NCBI RefSeq assembly: GCF_013358405.1
Contig: NZ_CP054836.1
Span: 372,001 to 436,000 of the forward strand
DNA: 64,000 nt
Direction: 5' to 3'
Source of the DNA: Oricola thermophila
GTDB lineage: Bacteria > Pseudomonadota > Alphaproteobacteria > Rhizobiales > Rhizobiaceae
The position numbers were made by a program, and so were the translations under genes. Below the pieces are notes generated by a model, which ran no database searches, was not told the origin of the DNA, and was given only the letters and a program-made list of their open reading frames with translations. Shown here piece after piece: positions 28,567 to 36,394 of the stretch. The stretch's first letter is position 1. Every line of letters begins with the position of its first letter.

Positions 28567-29253
28567 TCAGATGACGCGGCGCAGCCTCGGTGTCTCGCCC
28601 TTTTCGCTGTTGGCTCGATAGTGTTCGGCCAAGTGCCGGATATGTTCGCAGACGATTTTCTGTGCCCGCTCTACGTCCCGCTTCTCGCAGGCCTCAAGCA
28701 GCATTGCATGTTCGGCCATGGAGTACTCGAGATGCGCCTGCATCGTTGTGAACAGATGCGTACGCAATGCCATCAGCGGGCCGATTGTGGTCTCGTAGAC
28801 CTTCGCGATCGAATGATTGTCGCTGCTCTCGATGATGGCGCGGTGAAAGCGCATGTCGCCGGCCGAATATGCTGCCGAATCGTTTCGCGAAAGGGCGCGC
28901 TCCATCTGGTCGATTCCCTGTCGCAGGCCGCCAACCAGCATGTTCGGATTACGCTCCATGGAAAAGCGAAGGCATGCCGCTTCCAGCACCGAGCGGTGGT
29001 CGCACAGATCGTTGACCGATTTCGTGTCCGGTGTGAACACGAAGGTCCCGCGTTTCGGCAGGACCCGGACCAGACCTTCGATCTGCAGGAGAGCAAGCGC
29101 TTCGCGCACTGGCGAACGGCTGATCTGCAGCTTGTCCGCGAGTTTCTGCTCGGAAAGTTTCGACCCCAGCGGCAATTCGCCCTGAATGATCGCGTCGCGA
29201 ATGCGTTCCGCGGTGAGCTCCATCAGCGATTGCGGCGGGGTAATCGGTTTCAT
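28567..29253 (-). CDS. GntR family regulator (FCD domain)
   Basis: A 228-residue regulator. The winged helix-turn-helix (about 8-72) contains LSEQKLADKLQISRSPVREALALLQIEGLV, and the all-helical FCD effector domain (about 80-215) has the metal-ligand pattern RFHRAIIESSDN and a later EHAMLLEAC. It heads the leftward operon and faces the FAD-oxidoreductase gene across a gap carrying two matched operator sites, so it most likely controls both directions and answers to a carboxylate. Confidence 0.92.
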   Translation of the reverse strand: MKPITPPQSLMELTAERIRDAIIQGELPLGSKLSEQKLADKLQISRSPVREALALLQIEGLVRVLPKRGTFVFTPDTKSVNDLCDHRSVLEAACLRFSMERNPNMLVGGLRQGIDQMERALSRNDSAAYSAGDMRFHRAIIESSDNHSIAKVYETTIGPLMALRTHLFTTMQAHLEYSMAEHAMLLEACEKRDVERAQKIVCEHIRHLAEHYRANSEKGETPRLRRVI

Positions 29254-29290
29254 GATTCAAGGTCCTCAAGGCGGTCGTCCCGTTCGCCAG

Positions 29291-29345
29291 AACTACCATG
29301 TTACATGGTGCTTGACAACGCAATCTGCGATGTAACATGGTAGTT
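29291..29345. promoter_or_regulatory. Paired GntR operators between divergent operons
   Basis: Two 16-bp sequences (29291-29306 and 29330-29345) are perfect inverted copies of each other across a 23-bp spacer. Each holds a dyad on an ATGTTACAT-type core; the left one (29295-29309) is a near-perfect 7-1-7 palindrome. Dyad centres are 32 bp apart, about three helical turns, so two dimers would sit on one face. A TTGACA at 29312-29317 inside the spacer could be the -35 box of the rightward promoter, letting the bound regulator block it. Confidence 0.75.
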
Positions 29346-29398
29346 TCAAGCGGTGTGATGTCTCCGATGGGGCAATTCGCACCAACCGGGAGGGAGTA

Positions 29399-30862
29399 TT
29401 GGTCAACGGTCTCGAGAGCTTGCGTGGCGGGCAAGGCGCCTTTGTTGCTGAATGCGTGAACGTCCTCGGTGAGGCGCATGTATTGACGGATGCGTCGGAC
29501 CTCGCAGCCCATGGCAAGGACTGGACCGGGCGCTATTCCGCATTGCCCCTGGCGGTCGTTCGTCCCGGTACCACGGAAGAGGTGGCCGCGATCGTCAGGC
29601 TCTGTGCCGATGCCGGAATCGCCGTTGTACCCCAGGGCGGACGGACCGGCCTCTGCGGTGGCGGCGTGCCCATAGAGGGGCAGCCGAGCATTATCCTGTC
29701 CTTGCAGCGAATGAACCGGATCCGTGCCGTCGATGCAGACGCCCGCACCATGACTGTCGAGGCGGGTGTCGTGCTGGAAGCCGCGCAACAACGGGCGCTT
29801 GATGAAGGACTTGTCTTTCCGCTGACCTTCGGCGCGCAAGGAAGTTGCATGATCGGCGGGGCGTTGTCGACGAATGCCGGCGGGTCGAACGTTGTGCGGT
29901 ACGGAACTGCGCGCGAGCTCTGCATCGGCATCGAGGCAGTGCTGCCCGACGGCTCCGTGATCAATGCGCTGACGGGGCTGCGCAAGGACAATACCGGCTA
30001 CGATCTCAGGGACATCCTGATCGGCGCAGAGGGCACGCTTGGCGTGATTACGGCGGCGGTCTTCAAATTGTCGCCCCAGCCGCTCGTGCGCGCCACTGCG
30101 TTTCTCTCCGTTTCCTCGGTCAAGGCTACGGTGGAGGTTCTGAATAGGCTGCAGGATCGCACCGGAGGCGGGGTCGAGGTCTTCGAGTACATGCCTCGGC
30201 CCGCGGTCGAGGTGATCTGTCGCATCTTTCCCGATATCCGTCCGCCGCTGGACGAACCTGCCGAGACCGGTCTGTTTCTGGAAGTCGCATCGAGCCGGAA
30301 GGACGATGCCGTGCTGGAGGATGACGGAAGTGTCCGGTTGCAGACCCAGGTCCTTGAACTCCTGCAGGAGCTCATGGAGGAGGGCGTGGTGCTGGACGCT
30401 ATGATCGCGCAATCCGATCAGCAGCGCGCAGAATTGTGGCGCATGCGCGAATCCATCCTCGAGGCAATCACCGAAGCCGGGCCATCCTATCACATGGATA
30501 TCTCGTTGCCGCTCGCCAATGTTTCCCGTTTTGTCGACACGATGGATGTCGCTGCAGCGGAGTTGGGATTCCAGCCCCTGACCGTCGGACATCTGGGCGA
30601 CGGCAACCTGCATTATGCGTTAACCGCGGCCGATGGGCGCGACTGGGATAGCCTGCCGTTGGATAGGGTCCGGCAAATGGCTTTTGACCTCTTGCTGGAG
30701 CTGAACGGGTCGTTCAGCGCCGAGCACGGGATCGGGCAGAGCAAGCTCGATGTCATGCGGGCGCTCAAGGAGGATGCCCAGATCTCCGCAATGCAGGCGA
30801 TCAAGAGGGCGCTCGACCCGCAGAATATCATGAACCCCGGCAAGCTGGTGCCGATGGATTGA
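29399..30862 (+). CDS. FAD-linked 2-hydroxyacid dehydrogenase (GlcD / D2HGDH family)
   Basis: A 487-residue flavoprotein with an N-terminal PCMH-type FAD-binding domain (about 45-225; motifs GGRTGLCGGG, GGALSTNAGG and DLRDILIGAEGTLGV) and a C-terminal FAD-oxidase domain ending FSAEHGIGQSKLD and NPGKLVP. Relatives oxidise D-lactate, glycolate, D-2-hydroxyglutarate or mandelate to 2-oxo acids. No signal peptide. The start is TTG at 29399 right behind GGGAGGGAG; there is no ATG before conserved sequence. It is first in the rightward operon of the GntR-controlled block. Confidence 0.9.
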   Translation: MVNGLESLRGGQGAFVAECVNVLGEAHVLTDASDLAAHGKDWTGRYSALPLAVVRPGTTEEVAAIVRLCADAGIAVVPQGGRTGLCGGGVPIEGQPSIILSLQRMNRIRAVDADARTMTVEAGVVLEAAQQRALDEGLVFPLTFGAQGSCMIGGALSTNAGGSNVVRYGTARELCIGIEAVLPDGSVINALTGLRKDNTGYDLRDILIGAEGTLGVITAAVFKLSPQPLVRATAFLSVSSVKATVEVLNRLQDRTGGGVEVFEYMPRPAVEVICRIFPDIRPPLDEPAETGLFLEVASSRKDDAVLEDDGSVRLQTQVLELLQELMEEGVVLDAMIAQSDQQRAELWRMRESILEAITEAGPSYHMDISLPLANVSRFVDTMDVAAAELGFQPLTVGHLGDGNLHYALTAADGRDWDSLPLDRVRQMAFDLLLELNGSFSAEHGIGQSKLDVMRALKEDAQISAMQAIKRALDPQNIMNPGKLVPMD

Positions 30863-30911
30863 TCTTCATGCTGCGGTTCGCGGCCGAGATCCGACCGGAG
30901 GAGGAACGGAA

Positions 30912-31886
30912 ATGGCGAAAGTTCTTGATGTGAAGCACGCGGCACTGGCGGCTGGGTTGCTTGTTGCGGCCGGAGCCGCTTCGGCCCCGGTCGGGGCCGA
31001 GCCGCTGTTCGAAGGCTGCCCCTCGGGTCCGATCCTGGAGCGCTTTGTCGAATTCGGCCGCACGGGCAAAATGCCGCCGGATCTGGGAAAATGGCTCAAC
31101 ACCCCCGATGCCCAATATGTCGAGCCGTGGAAACCCTTCGACAATGTCGATTACGTCGGCATTTGCTGGGTTTCCGCCTGGCTGATCCACACGGATGACG
31201 GCGTGGTCCTGATCGACACGCTCTACGGGCCCTTCGTGGACACTCTTGTCGAGAACATCCGCAAGACCGGCACGGATCTCGCCGACATCAGGTACGTCCT
31301 GATGACGCACGGGCATTTCGATCACGCGGGCGGGGCGGCGGCGCTGAAACCGATGCTGCCCAACGCGACTTTCGTGATGACGAGGCAGGGCTGGGACGAG
31401 GCGATCGAGTCATCCAGGGCCTCGCAGGGCGGGCCGCGGGCCTGGGACATGATCGAGCCCGAAATGGTCGTCGCCGACGGGGACGAGATCACGCTGGGCG
31501 GCAACACGTTCACGGTGATCGAAACGCCCGGCCATACATGGGGCACCGCATCCTATGCCTATGACGTACGGGACGGTGACGAAACCCATCGCGCCATAAC
31601 CATTGGAGGGCTCGGCCTGAATGCCATCGAGGGGCCATCCCAGGTCGAGGCCTATATCGAAAGTGTCGACAAGGTCCGGAGCCTGGTGGAGGTCGGCGGC
31701 GTGCCGGTCGAGGTTCACCTGACCACCCACGGTTTTTCCGACAATCTCGAGGAGAACCGCCAGGCGCTTGCCGCCCGCGCGCCGGGCGTGCCCAACGTCT
31801 TCGTCAATCCGCAGGGATTGCTGAAGCAATTGGCAACCTTGCGTGGGGGCGCAGTCGAGCGCCTCCATGTCGAAAGGAACAAGTGA
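30912..31886 (+). CDS. Exported MBL-fold metallo-hydrolase
   Basis: A 324-residue metallo-beta-lactamase-fold protein. A signal peptide covers about residues 1-29 (GAASAPVGA), so it acts in the periplasm. The zinc motif is THGHFDHAGG with His133, His135, Asp137 and His138; later ligands lie in GHTWG and near residue 265. Such proteins hydrolyse lactones, thioesters or sulfate esters. Between a hydroxyacid dehydrogenase and a TRAP transporter, it may release the transported acid from a lactone or ester outside the inner membrane (inference). Confidence 0.85.
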   Translation: MAKVLDVKHAALAAGLLVAAGAASAPVGAEPLFEGCPSGPILERFVEFGRTGKMPPDLGKWLNTPDAQYVEPWKPFDNVDYVGICWVSAWLIHTDDGVVLIDTLYGPFVDTLVENIRKTGTDLADIRYVLMTHGHFDHAGGAAALKPMLPNATFVMTRQGWDEAIESSRASQGGPRAWDMIEPEMVVADGDEITLGGNTFTVIETPGHTWGTASYAYDVRDGDETHRAITIGGLGLNAIEGPSQVEAYIESVDKVRSLVEVGGVPVEVHLTTHGFSDNLEENRQALAARAPGVPNVFVNPQGLLKQLATLRGGAVERLHVERNK

Positions 31887-31952
31887 CCGTTCATCGGGCA
31901 ACGGTTTGGAGGATCGTTGCCCAGTTCTAACCGCAACCAAGGGAGGAATCCG

Positions 31953-33002
31953 ATGTCCAACTTTACCCCCAACCGTCGTCACGTCCTGGCCGGAATCGGA
32001 GCGACGTTGGCAATGCCAGCACTGATCAGTCGTTCCAAGGCGGCGGAACTGACGCTTCGCCTGCACCATTTCCTGCCGGCTGTGTCGCCCATGCACAAGG
32101 CTTTCTTCGAGCCATGGGCGAAGGAGCTTTCCGAGGCGTCGAACGGGGCCATCGAGGTTCAGATTTTCCCGGCCATGCAGCTGGGCGGCAAGCCGCCGCA
32201 ACTGGCTGACCAGGCCAAGACCGGTATCGCCGACATCGTCTGGGCCCTGCCGACCTATACGCCCGGGCGTTTTCTGGTGGCCGAAACCATGGGCTTGCCG
32301 TTCCTGAATACGACGGCGGAGAAGACGTCCGTTGCGGTTCACAAGCTCATGGACGAGTTCGGTGGCAACGAGTTCGAGGGCACGAAGCCGCTTGCCTTCT
32401 GGAGCCACGCCGGCGGCAAGATGCACATGCGCGACGAACCCGTGCGGACCGCGGCGGATCTCGCAGGCAAGAAGATTCGCAGCCCCAACGCCGGCATGGG
32501 CGAGCTTCTCGTGGCGCTCGGGTCCGATCCGGTGTTCTTCCCGGTGACCGACATGGTGCTCGGGCTGAGCAGCGGTGTCATCGACGGCTGCTGCCTGCCA
32601 TACGAGGTGGTGCCCGCGTTCAAGCTGCAGGAACTGACAAAGTTCTCCAGCGAGGCGGCGCCGGGTGCCCGCGGACTTTACGCGAACACCAATGTGCTGC
32701 TCATGAACCAGGAGCGTTATGAAGGCCTTTCGGACGATCTTCGGGGCGTGATCGACGCGAATTCCGGTATCGAACTGTCGCGCCGCATCGGCAAGACCTT
32801 CGACGAGTTCGAGGAGGTCGGCCGCGAGGTGGTCAAGAAGCAGGGCAACGAGATCGTCGAGATTCCTGCCGAGGAGATCGCCAAACTGGCCGAAGCCGCG
32901 AAACCGGTCTACGCCAATTGGGAAGCCAAGCTGAACGAGGCCGGTCACGACGGTGCCGCGATCCTGGCAAGGGCGAACGCGTTGCTCGATCAGGGGGCCT
33001 GA
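31953..33002 (+). CDS. TRAP transporter substrate-binding protein, DctP type
   Basis: A 349-residue periplasmic receptor. The N-terminus has RRHVLAG followed by a short hydrophobic stretch, like a twin-arginine signal, with cleavage near residue 30. The mature part reads LTLRLHHFLPAVSPMHK and has the DctP motif region KKIRSPNAGMG, including the conserved Arg that grips the ligand carboxylate. AAGGGAGGAATCCG precedes the ATG. It is the binding protein for the DctQM pair immediately downstream. Confidence 0.93.
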   Translation: MSNFTPNRRHVLAGIGATLAMPALISRSKAAELTLRLHHFLPAVSPMHKAFFEPWAKELSEASNGAIEVQIFPAMQLGGKPPQLADQAKTGIADIVWALPTYTPGRFLVAETMGLPFLNTTAEKTSVAVHKLMDEFGGNEFEGTKPLAFWSHAGGKMHMRDEPVRTAADLAGKKIRSPNAGMGELLVALGSDPVFFPVTDMVLGLSSGVIDGCCLPYEVVPAFKLQELTKFSSEAAPGARGLYANTNVLLMNQERYEGLSDDLRGVIDANSGIELSRRIGKTFDEFEEVGREVVKKQGNEIVEIPAEEIAKLAEAAKPVYANWEAKLNEAGHDGAAILARANALLDQGA

Positions 33003-33004
33003 CA

Positions 33005-33544
33005 ATGCCGGGATGGTCGGTACTCTGGCCGCAGCAAGGGGGGGGGAATCCCCCCCTGCATGTGTGGTTGGACAGGTTGGCGCGACTGGTGGCCGCGCTC
33101 GGGGGCATCGTGATCTTCTCGGTGGCCGTGGCGGTGATGATCTCGGTCATCATGCGCAATTTCGGGCTGCGGGGACTGCGCGGCGATTTCGAGTTGGTGG
33201 AAATGTCCTGCGCTTTTGCCGCGGGCCTGTTCCTGCCGCTGTGCCAACTCACGCGCGGGCATGTCATGGTCGACCTTTTCACGAACTGGCTTCCGCAGGG
33301 CATCCGGGCCGGGATCGACTGGATCTGGCTGCTTTGCTTCGCGCTGGCGTGGGCCGCGCTTTGCTATCTCACGTTGCAGGGGCTGCTGCAGGTCCGCAGC
33401 TACGGCGACCGGACCATGCTGCTGGCCATTCCCGTGTGGTGGTCCTACGCGCCGGCCGTGCTCGGCTTCGGTGCCGCAAGTCTCATCGCTCTGTCCCAGG
33501 CGTTTCTGCTGCCGGCTGCGGCAGGTGATCAGGCGGGACGCTGA
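33005..33544 (+). CDS. TRAP transporter small permease, DctQ type
   Basis: A 179-residue inner-membrane protein with four hydrophobic helices (about 25-45, 60-80, 95-118 and 135-160), the usual DctQ size and fold. The ATG at 33005 follows the DctP stop by two bases. Codons 11-17 are built on a run of nine G and, after AAT, seven C (33038-33056), giving Gly-Gly-Gly-Asn-Pro-Pro. This part is soluble and not conserved in the family. A slip there would shift the frame before the first helix. Confidence 0.9.
   Translation: MPGWSVLWPQQGGGNPPLHVWLDRLARLVAALGGIVIFSVAVAVMISVIMRNFGLRGLRGDFELVEMSCAFAAGLFLPLCQLTRGHVMVDLFTNWLPQGIRAGIDWIWLLCFALAWAALCYLTLQGLLQVRSYGDRTMLLAIPVWWSYAPAVLGFGAASLIALSQAFLLPAAAGDQAGR
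33038..33056 (+). repeat. G9-AAT-C7 homopolymer hairpin inside dctQ
   Basis: Nine G, three spacer bases and seven C. The tract can fold on itself and is the longest homopolymer noticed in the window. It lies 33 bases into the DctQ coding sequence, a position where length changes would switch the frame off. Confidence 0.85.
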
Positions 33545-33546
33545 GC

Positions 33547-34866
33547 ATGGATCCGACACTTCTCGCCATTGTACTGGTCGCTGTCCTGCTGGTCGCCATC
33601 CTGCTGCGAGCGCCCATCGGCCTCGCCATGGGGGTGATCGGTGCCTGCGGGTACATCGCGTTGTCCGGCACGGCCGGTCTGACGGCCTATCTTTCGACCG
33701 CGTGGCCCGACAAGTTCCTGTCCTATGATCTGGCGGTGGTGCCGCTGTTCATCCTCATGGGCCATCTTGCAACCCGGACCGGCATATCTGCCGCCCTTTT
33801 CTCGGCGTCGAATGCATGGATCGGCCATTGGCGCGGCGGACTGGCCATGGCCGCCGTGGCAGGCTGTGCCATGTTCGGGTCAATCTCGGGTTCGTCCATC
33901 GCAACGGCCTCGACCATGGCGAAGGTCGCGCTGCCCGAAATGCGCAAGCACAACTACAGCGGGGCGCTGTCGTCCGGTGCATTGGCCGCAGGCGGAACGC
34001 TCGGAATCCTTATCCCGCCGTCGATCGTCCTGATAATCTATGCGCTGCTGACCGAGCAGAACATCGTCAACCTGTTCCTGGCCGCAACGGTTCCCGGAAT
34101 TCTCGCGGTACTGGGCTTCATCATCGCCATCGCCGTCTTTGTCCGCATCTATCCCGATGCCGCGCCCGACCAGGTCAAGGCCGACCTGCGGACCCGGATG
34201 CGCAGCTTGCTCGGCATCTGGCACATTCTGGGCATTTTCGTCATCGTGCTCGGCGGTATCTATGGCGGGTTCTTCACGCCGGCCGAGGGCGCCGCGATCG
34301 GGGTGGTGCTGACCGCGCTGGCGGGAATTTTGACCCGCAGCCTTTCGCTCCAGTCGATGCTGGAAAGCCTGATCGACACCGCAGGGGCGACCGCCATGAT
34401 CTTCGTGATCATTTTCGGCGCGGACATTTTCAACATCGCCATCGCGCTGTCGCGTCTGCCCACGACCATCGCCGACTGGTTCAACACGGCCGATATCGCA
34501 CCCATGACCGTCCTTCTGCTTGTGGTGTGCTTCTACCTGGTCATGGGGTGCGTGATGGACAGCCTGTCGATGATCGTGTTGACGGTCCCGGTGTTCTTTC
34601 CGACCCTGATGAGCCTCGACTTCGGCCTGATGCCGGACCAGCAGGCGTTGTGGCTCGGTATCCTGACGCTTGTCGTCGTCGAGGTCGGAATGATCACGCC
34701 ACCGGTCGGCATGAACCTGTTTATCATCTCCGCCATAGCGCGCGACGTTCCGACCTCGGCGATCTTCCGGGGCACCATCCCGTTCATCACGTCGGAGTTC
34801 TTCCGTGTCGCGCTGCTCATCGCGTTTCCGGCGCTAAGCTATTGGTTGGTCGGGCTGTGGCAGTGA
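33547..34866 (+). CDS. TRAP transporter large permease, DctM type
   Basis: A 439-residue DctM membrane protein with about twelve helices. It shows the family signature region MFGSISGSSIATASTMAKVALPEM and GGTLGILIPPSIVLIIYA near residue 150. With the DctP and DctQ genes directly upstream it completes a tripartite carboxylate importer. The stop is followed by a perfect hairpin at 34941 and then the tRNA-like fragment, which ends the GntR-controlled block. Confidence 0.95.
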   Translation: MDPTLLAIVLVAVLLVAILLRAPIGLAMGVIGACGYIALSGTAGLTAYLSTAWPDKFLSYDLAVVPLFILMGHLATRTGISAALFSASNAWIGHWRGGLAMAAVAGCAMFGSISGSSIATASTMAKVALPEMRKHNYSGALSSGALAAGGTLGILIPPSIVLIIYALLTEQNIVNLFLAATVPGILAVLGFIIAIAVFVRIYPDAAPDQVKADLRTRMRSLLGIWHILGIFVIVLGGIYGGFFTPAEGAAIGVVLTALAGILTRSLSLQSMLESLIDTAGATAMIFVIIFGADIFNIAIALSRLPTTIADWFNTADIAPMTVLLLVVCFYLVMGCVMDSLSMIVLTVPVFFPTLMSLDFGLMPDQQALWLGILTLVVVEVGMITPPVGMNLFIISAIARDVPTSAIFRGTIPFITSEFFRVALLIAFPALSYWLVGLWQ

Positions 34867-34940
34867 AGCGTGGAAGCCGATAAGTCGCGCATCGGGAACG
34901 CGATGCCGCGATCCGTCGAGTTCGTTCGGCGGCAGGAAGG

Positions 34941-34975
34941 AATAGTCCGGGGGTGTCCGCGAAACCCGGACTATT
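34941..34975. repeat. Perfect 11-bp inverted repeat
   Basis: AATAGTCCGGG (34941-34951) and its exact complement (34965-34975) around 13 bases, 75 bases after the dctM stop. No T-run follows. It may be the transcription end of the TRAP operon or a mark of the junction next to the tRNA fragment. Confidence 0.65.
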
Positions 34976-35000
34976 CAGACTGCGTCGGCGACTTACGTCC

Positions 35001-35041
35001 AATCAGCGGGTCCAGGGGGCGAGTCCCTGTGCCCGCACCAA
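35001..35041 (+). repeat. Degenerate copy of the tRNA-Lys 3' end (possible attachment-site remnant)
   Basis: 41 bases matching tRNA-Lys positions 25022-25062 at 35 sites, in the same orientation, from the end of the anticodon loop through CCA plus one base. The T-loop TTCGA has become GGCGA and the acceptor strand differs at four sites. There is no matching 5' half upstream, so it is not a functional tRNA. Together with the intact gene it brackets about 10 kb of catabolic genes. Confidence 0.75.
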
Positions 35042-35183
35042 TTCATCCGGAACGCCTCTTTCCTTCCTCGTTTCCATTCGGTCGAACGCCGATTTCAGCC
35101 AGCGCATGGCGCGCCGAATGCGACTCCGCGCTTCTGCCACGGCATGCATCTGACCGGCGCCCGAATTCATTTGTCGGGAATCG

Positions 35184-35254
35184 TGTATACAGTTGAGTGC
35201 AAACGCGGGCTTGAGATGCAGATGGCAGCGGGATAGATCTGCAATCTGTATACA
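35184..35254. promoter_or_regulatory. Two TGTATACA operators, 63 bp apart
   Basis: Perfect palindromes TGTATACA at 35184-35191 and 35247-35254, upstream of the alpha/beta hydrolase gene at 35305. The 63-bp spacing equals six turns of B-DNA. GTATAC-cored dyads are typical of FCD-type GntR regulators; the gene at 36395 is the likely binder. Confidence 0.7.
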
Positions 35255-35304
35255 TCCTGCGCGACCGAAGCCAACTGGTCGAGCGGGCGAGGGGAGCGAA
35301 GGGC

Positions 35305-36021
35305 ATGGCGGCAGAGACGCTGGTACTGGTTCCGGGGCTGTTGTCCGATTCGGTCGTCTGGCAGCCGCTTGCCGACGCGGCGGCAGGCCGTTTCAGCGTC
35401 CATGTGGCGGACGTGTCGCGGGGCACGTCGATCACCGGCATGGCCGAAACGATCCTGGGCGAGACCGATGGGCCGCTGATCGTCGTCGGCCATTCCATGG
35501 GCGGGCGCGTCGCGATGGAGATGGCACGGCTCGCGCCCGGCAGGGTGAAGGGGCTGGTGCTGGCAAATACCGGCCATCATCCGAAGCGCGAGGGTGAGGA
35601 GACGAGGCGCCAGGCGATGATCGATCTCGGCCACGAGAGCATGGAGAGGCTCGCCGCGCAGTGGCTGCCGCCGATGGTGGATCCGGCGCGGACGGTGGAC
35701 GGCGCGCTGATGGAGATGCTGACCGCGATGGTGCTGCGCGCCGATGCCGCGCAACACGAGCGGCAGATAAGGGCTCTGATTGGCCGGCCGAACGCGAGCG
35801 CGTACCTCGAGGACGTCGCCTGTCCGGTGCTGCTGGTCGCGGCGCGCCAGGATGCCTGGAGCCCGATCGCGCAGCACGAGGAAATCGGCGCCGCGGTGGC
35901 GGATTCCGAGATGGTCGTCATCGAGGATGCCGGCCATTTCGCGCCGGTCGAGCGGCCGGCCGAAACCACGACCGCGATCATGGAATGGCTCGTGCGCAGG
36001 TTCGGGGACGGTAGTGGCTGA
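35305..36021 (+). CDS. Alpha/beta-fold hydrolase
   Basis: A 238-residue soluble hydrolase. The nucleophile elbow is VGHSMGG (Ser near residue 63), the acid is in the AARQDAW segment and the catalytic His in EDAGHFAPVE near the C-terminus. It opens VLVPGLLSDSVVW, an oxyanion-hole pattern. Two TGTATACA operators lie upstream, so it probably belongs to the O-demethylation regulon, perhaps cleaving an ester of a methoxylated aromatic acid (inference). AGGGGAGCGAAGGGC precedes the ATG. Confidence 0.88.
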   Translation: MAAETLVLVPGLLSDSVVWQPLADAAAGRFSVHVADVSRGTSITGMAETILGETDGPLIVVGHSMGGRVAMEMARLAPGRVKGLVLANTGHHPKREGEETRRQAMIDLGHESMERLAAQWLPPMVDPARTVDGALMEMLTAMVLRADAAQHERQIRALIGRPNASAYLEDVACPVLLVAARQDAWSPIAQHEEIGAAVADSEMVVIEDAGHFAPVERPAETTTAIMEWLVRRFGDGSG

Positions 36022-36149
36022 CGCGTTGCGGCGGGAGTTGCCGACGGTCCCGTTCGTCGGAAAGGGGGGCGGCTCGAATATTTTTTGACGCGATGCCTGC
36101 ACCATCAGGGAATGGACGGGGTGTGCGATGCCTGTCGCGTCGACCATCG

Positions 36150-36308
36150 CGTCTGGGTGAAGTCGGGCGACGAGGGGGGGCGAGCGCCCGTGCCGTCGCG
36201 GAAGGCGATCCGTTCTTCCGGGCCGGAATCGTCCGCTCGGTCGCGCTTGTGCCGCTTCCCGAGACCTTCGAGGCGCACCGCATTTGCGAGCCGATGACGG
36301 AACCATGA
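36150..36308 (+). pseudogene. Possible YciI-like gene remnant
   Basis: One frame ends ARAVAEGDPFFRAGIVRSV, a pattern like the C-terminus of YciI-family proteins (AxADPFxxAGLVxxxEVRP). No start or N-terminal half is found in that frame. A G-run at about 36174-36181 could mark a frameshift. The match is short, so this is tentative. Confidence 0.3.
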
Positions 36309-36316
36309 AGTGCGGC

Positions 36317-36326
36317 ATGTACACAT
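36317..36326. promoter_or_regulatory. Degenerate GntR operator upstream of its own gene
   Basis: ATGTACACAT, one base away from the ATGTATACAT found at 37216. It ends 68 bases before the GntR start and may serve autoregulation with weaker binding. Confidence 0.5.
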
Positions 36327-36394
36327 TTGTGGCGCGAGGCGGTGAAACGATGCATAATCTGCGCGCCTGAGGCAGGAGGAGAGTGCAACCGAAT

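Larger units (their letters stand above)
34867..35304. other. Junction region with tRNA fragment and operators
   Basis: 438 bases without a gene. In order it contains an 11-bp perfect inverted repeat, a degenerate tRNA-Lys 3' fragment, and two TGTATACA sites, each listed separately. No integrase fragment was seen. Confidence 0.7.
36022..36394. other. Gap between hydrolase and GntR genes
   Basis: 373 bases. Contents: a possible gene remnant (36150-36308), a degenerate operator (36317-36326) and the ribosome site of the GntR gene. No intact gene was recognised. Confidence 0.5.

Noticed and set aside
35001..35041. A functional tRNA gene
   Set aside because: No acceptor or D-arm 5' half is present and the T-loop is altered; only a 3' fragment.
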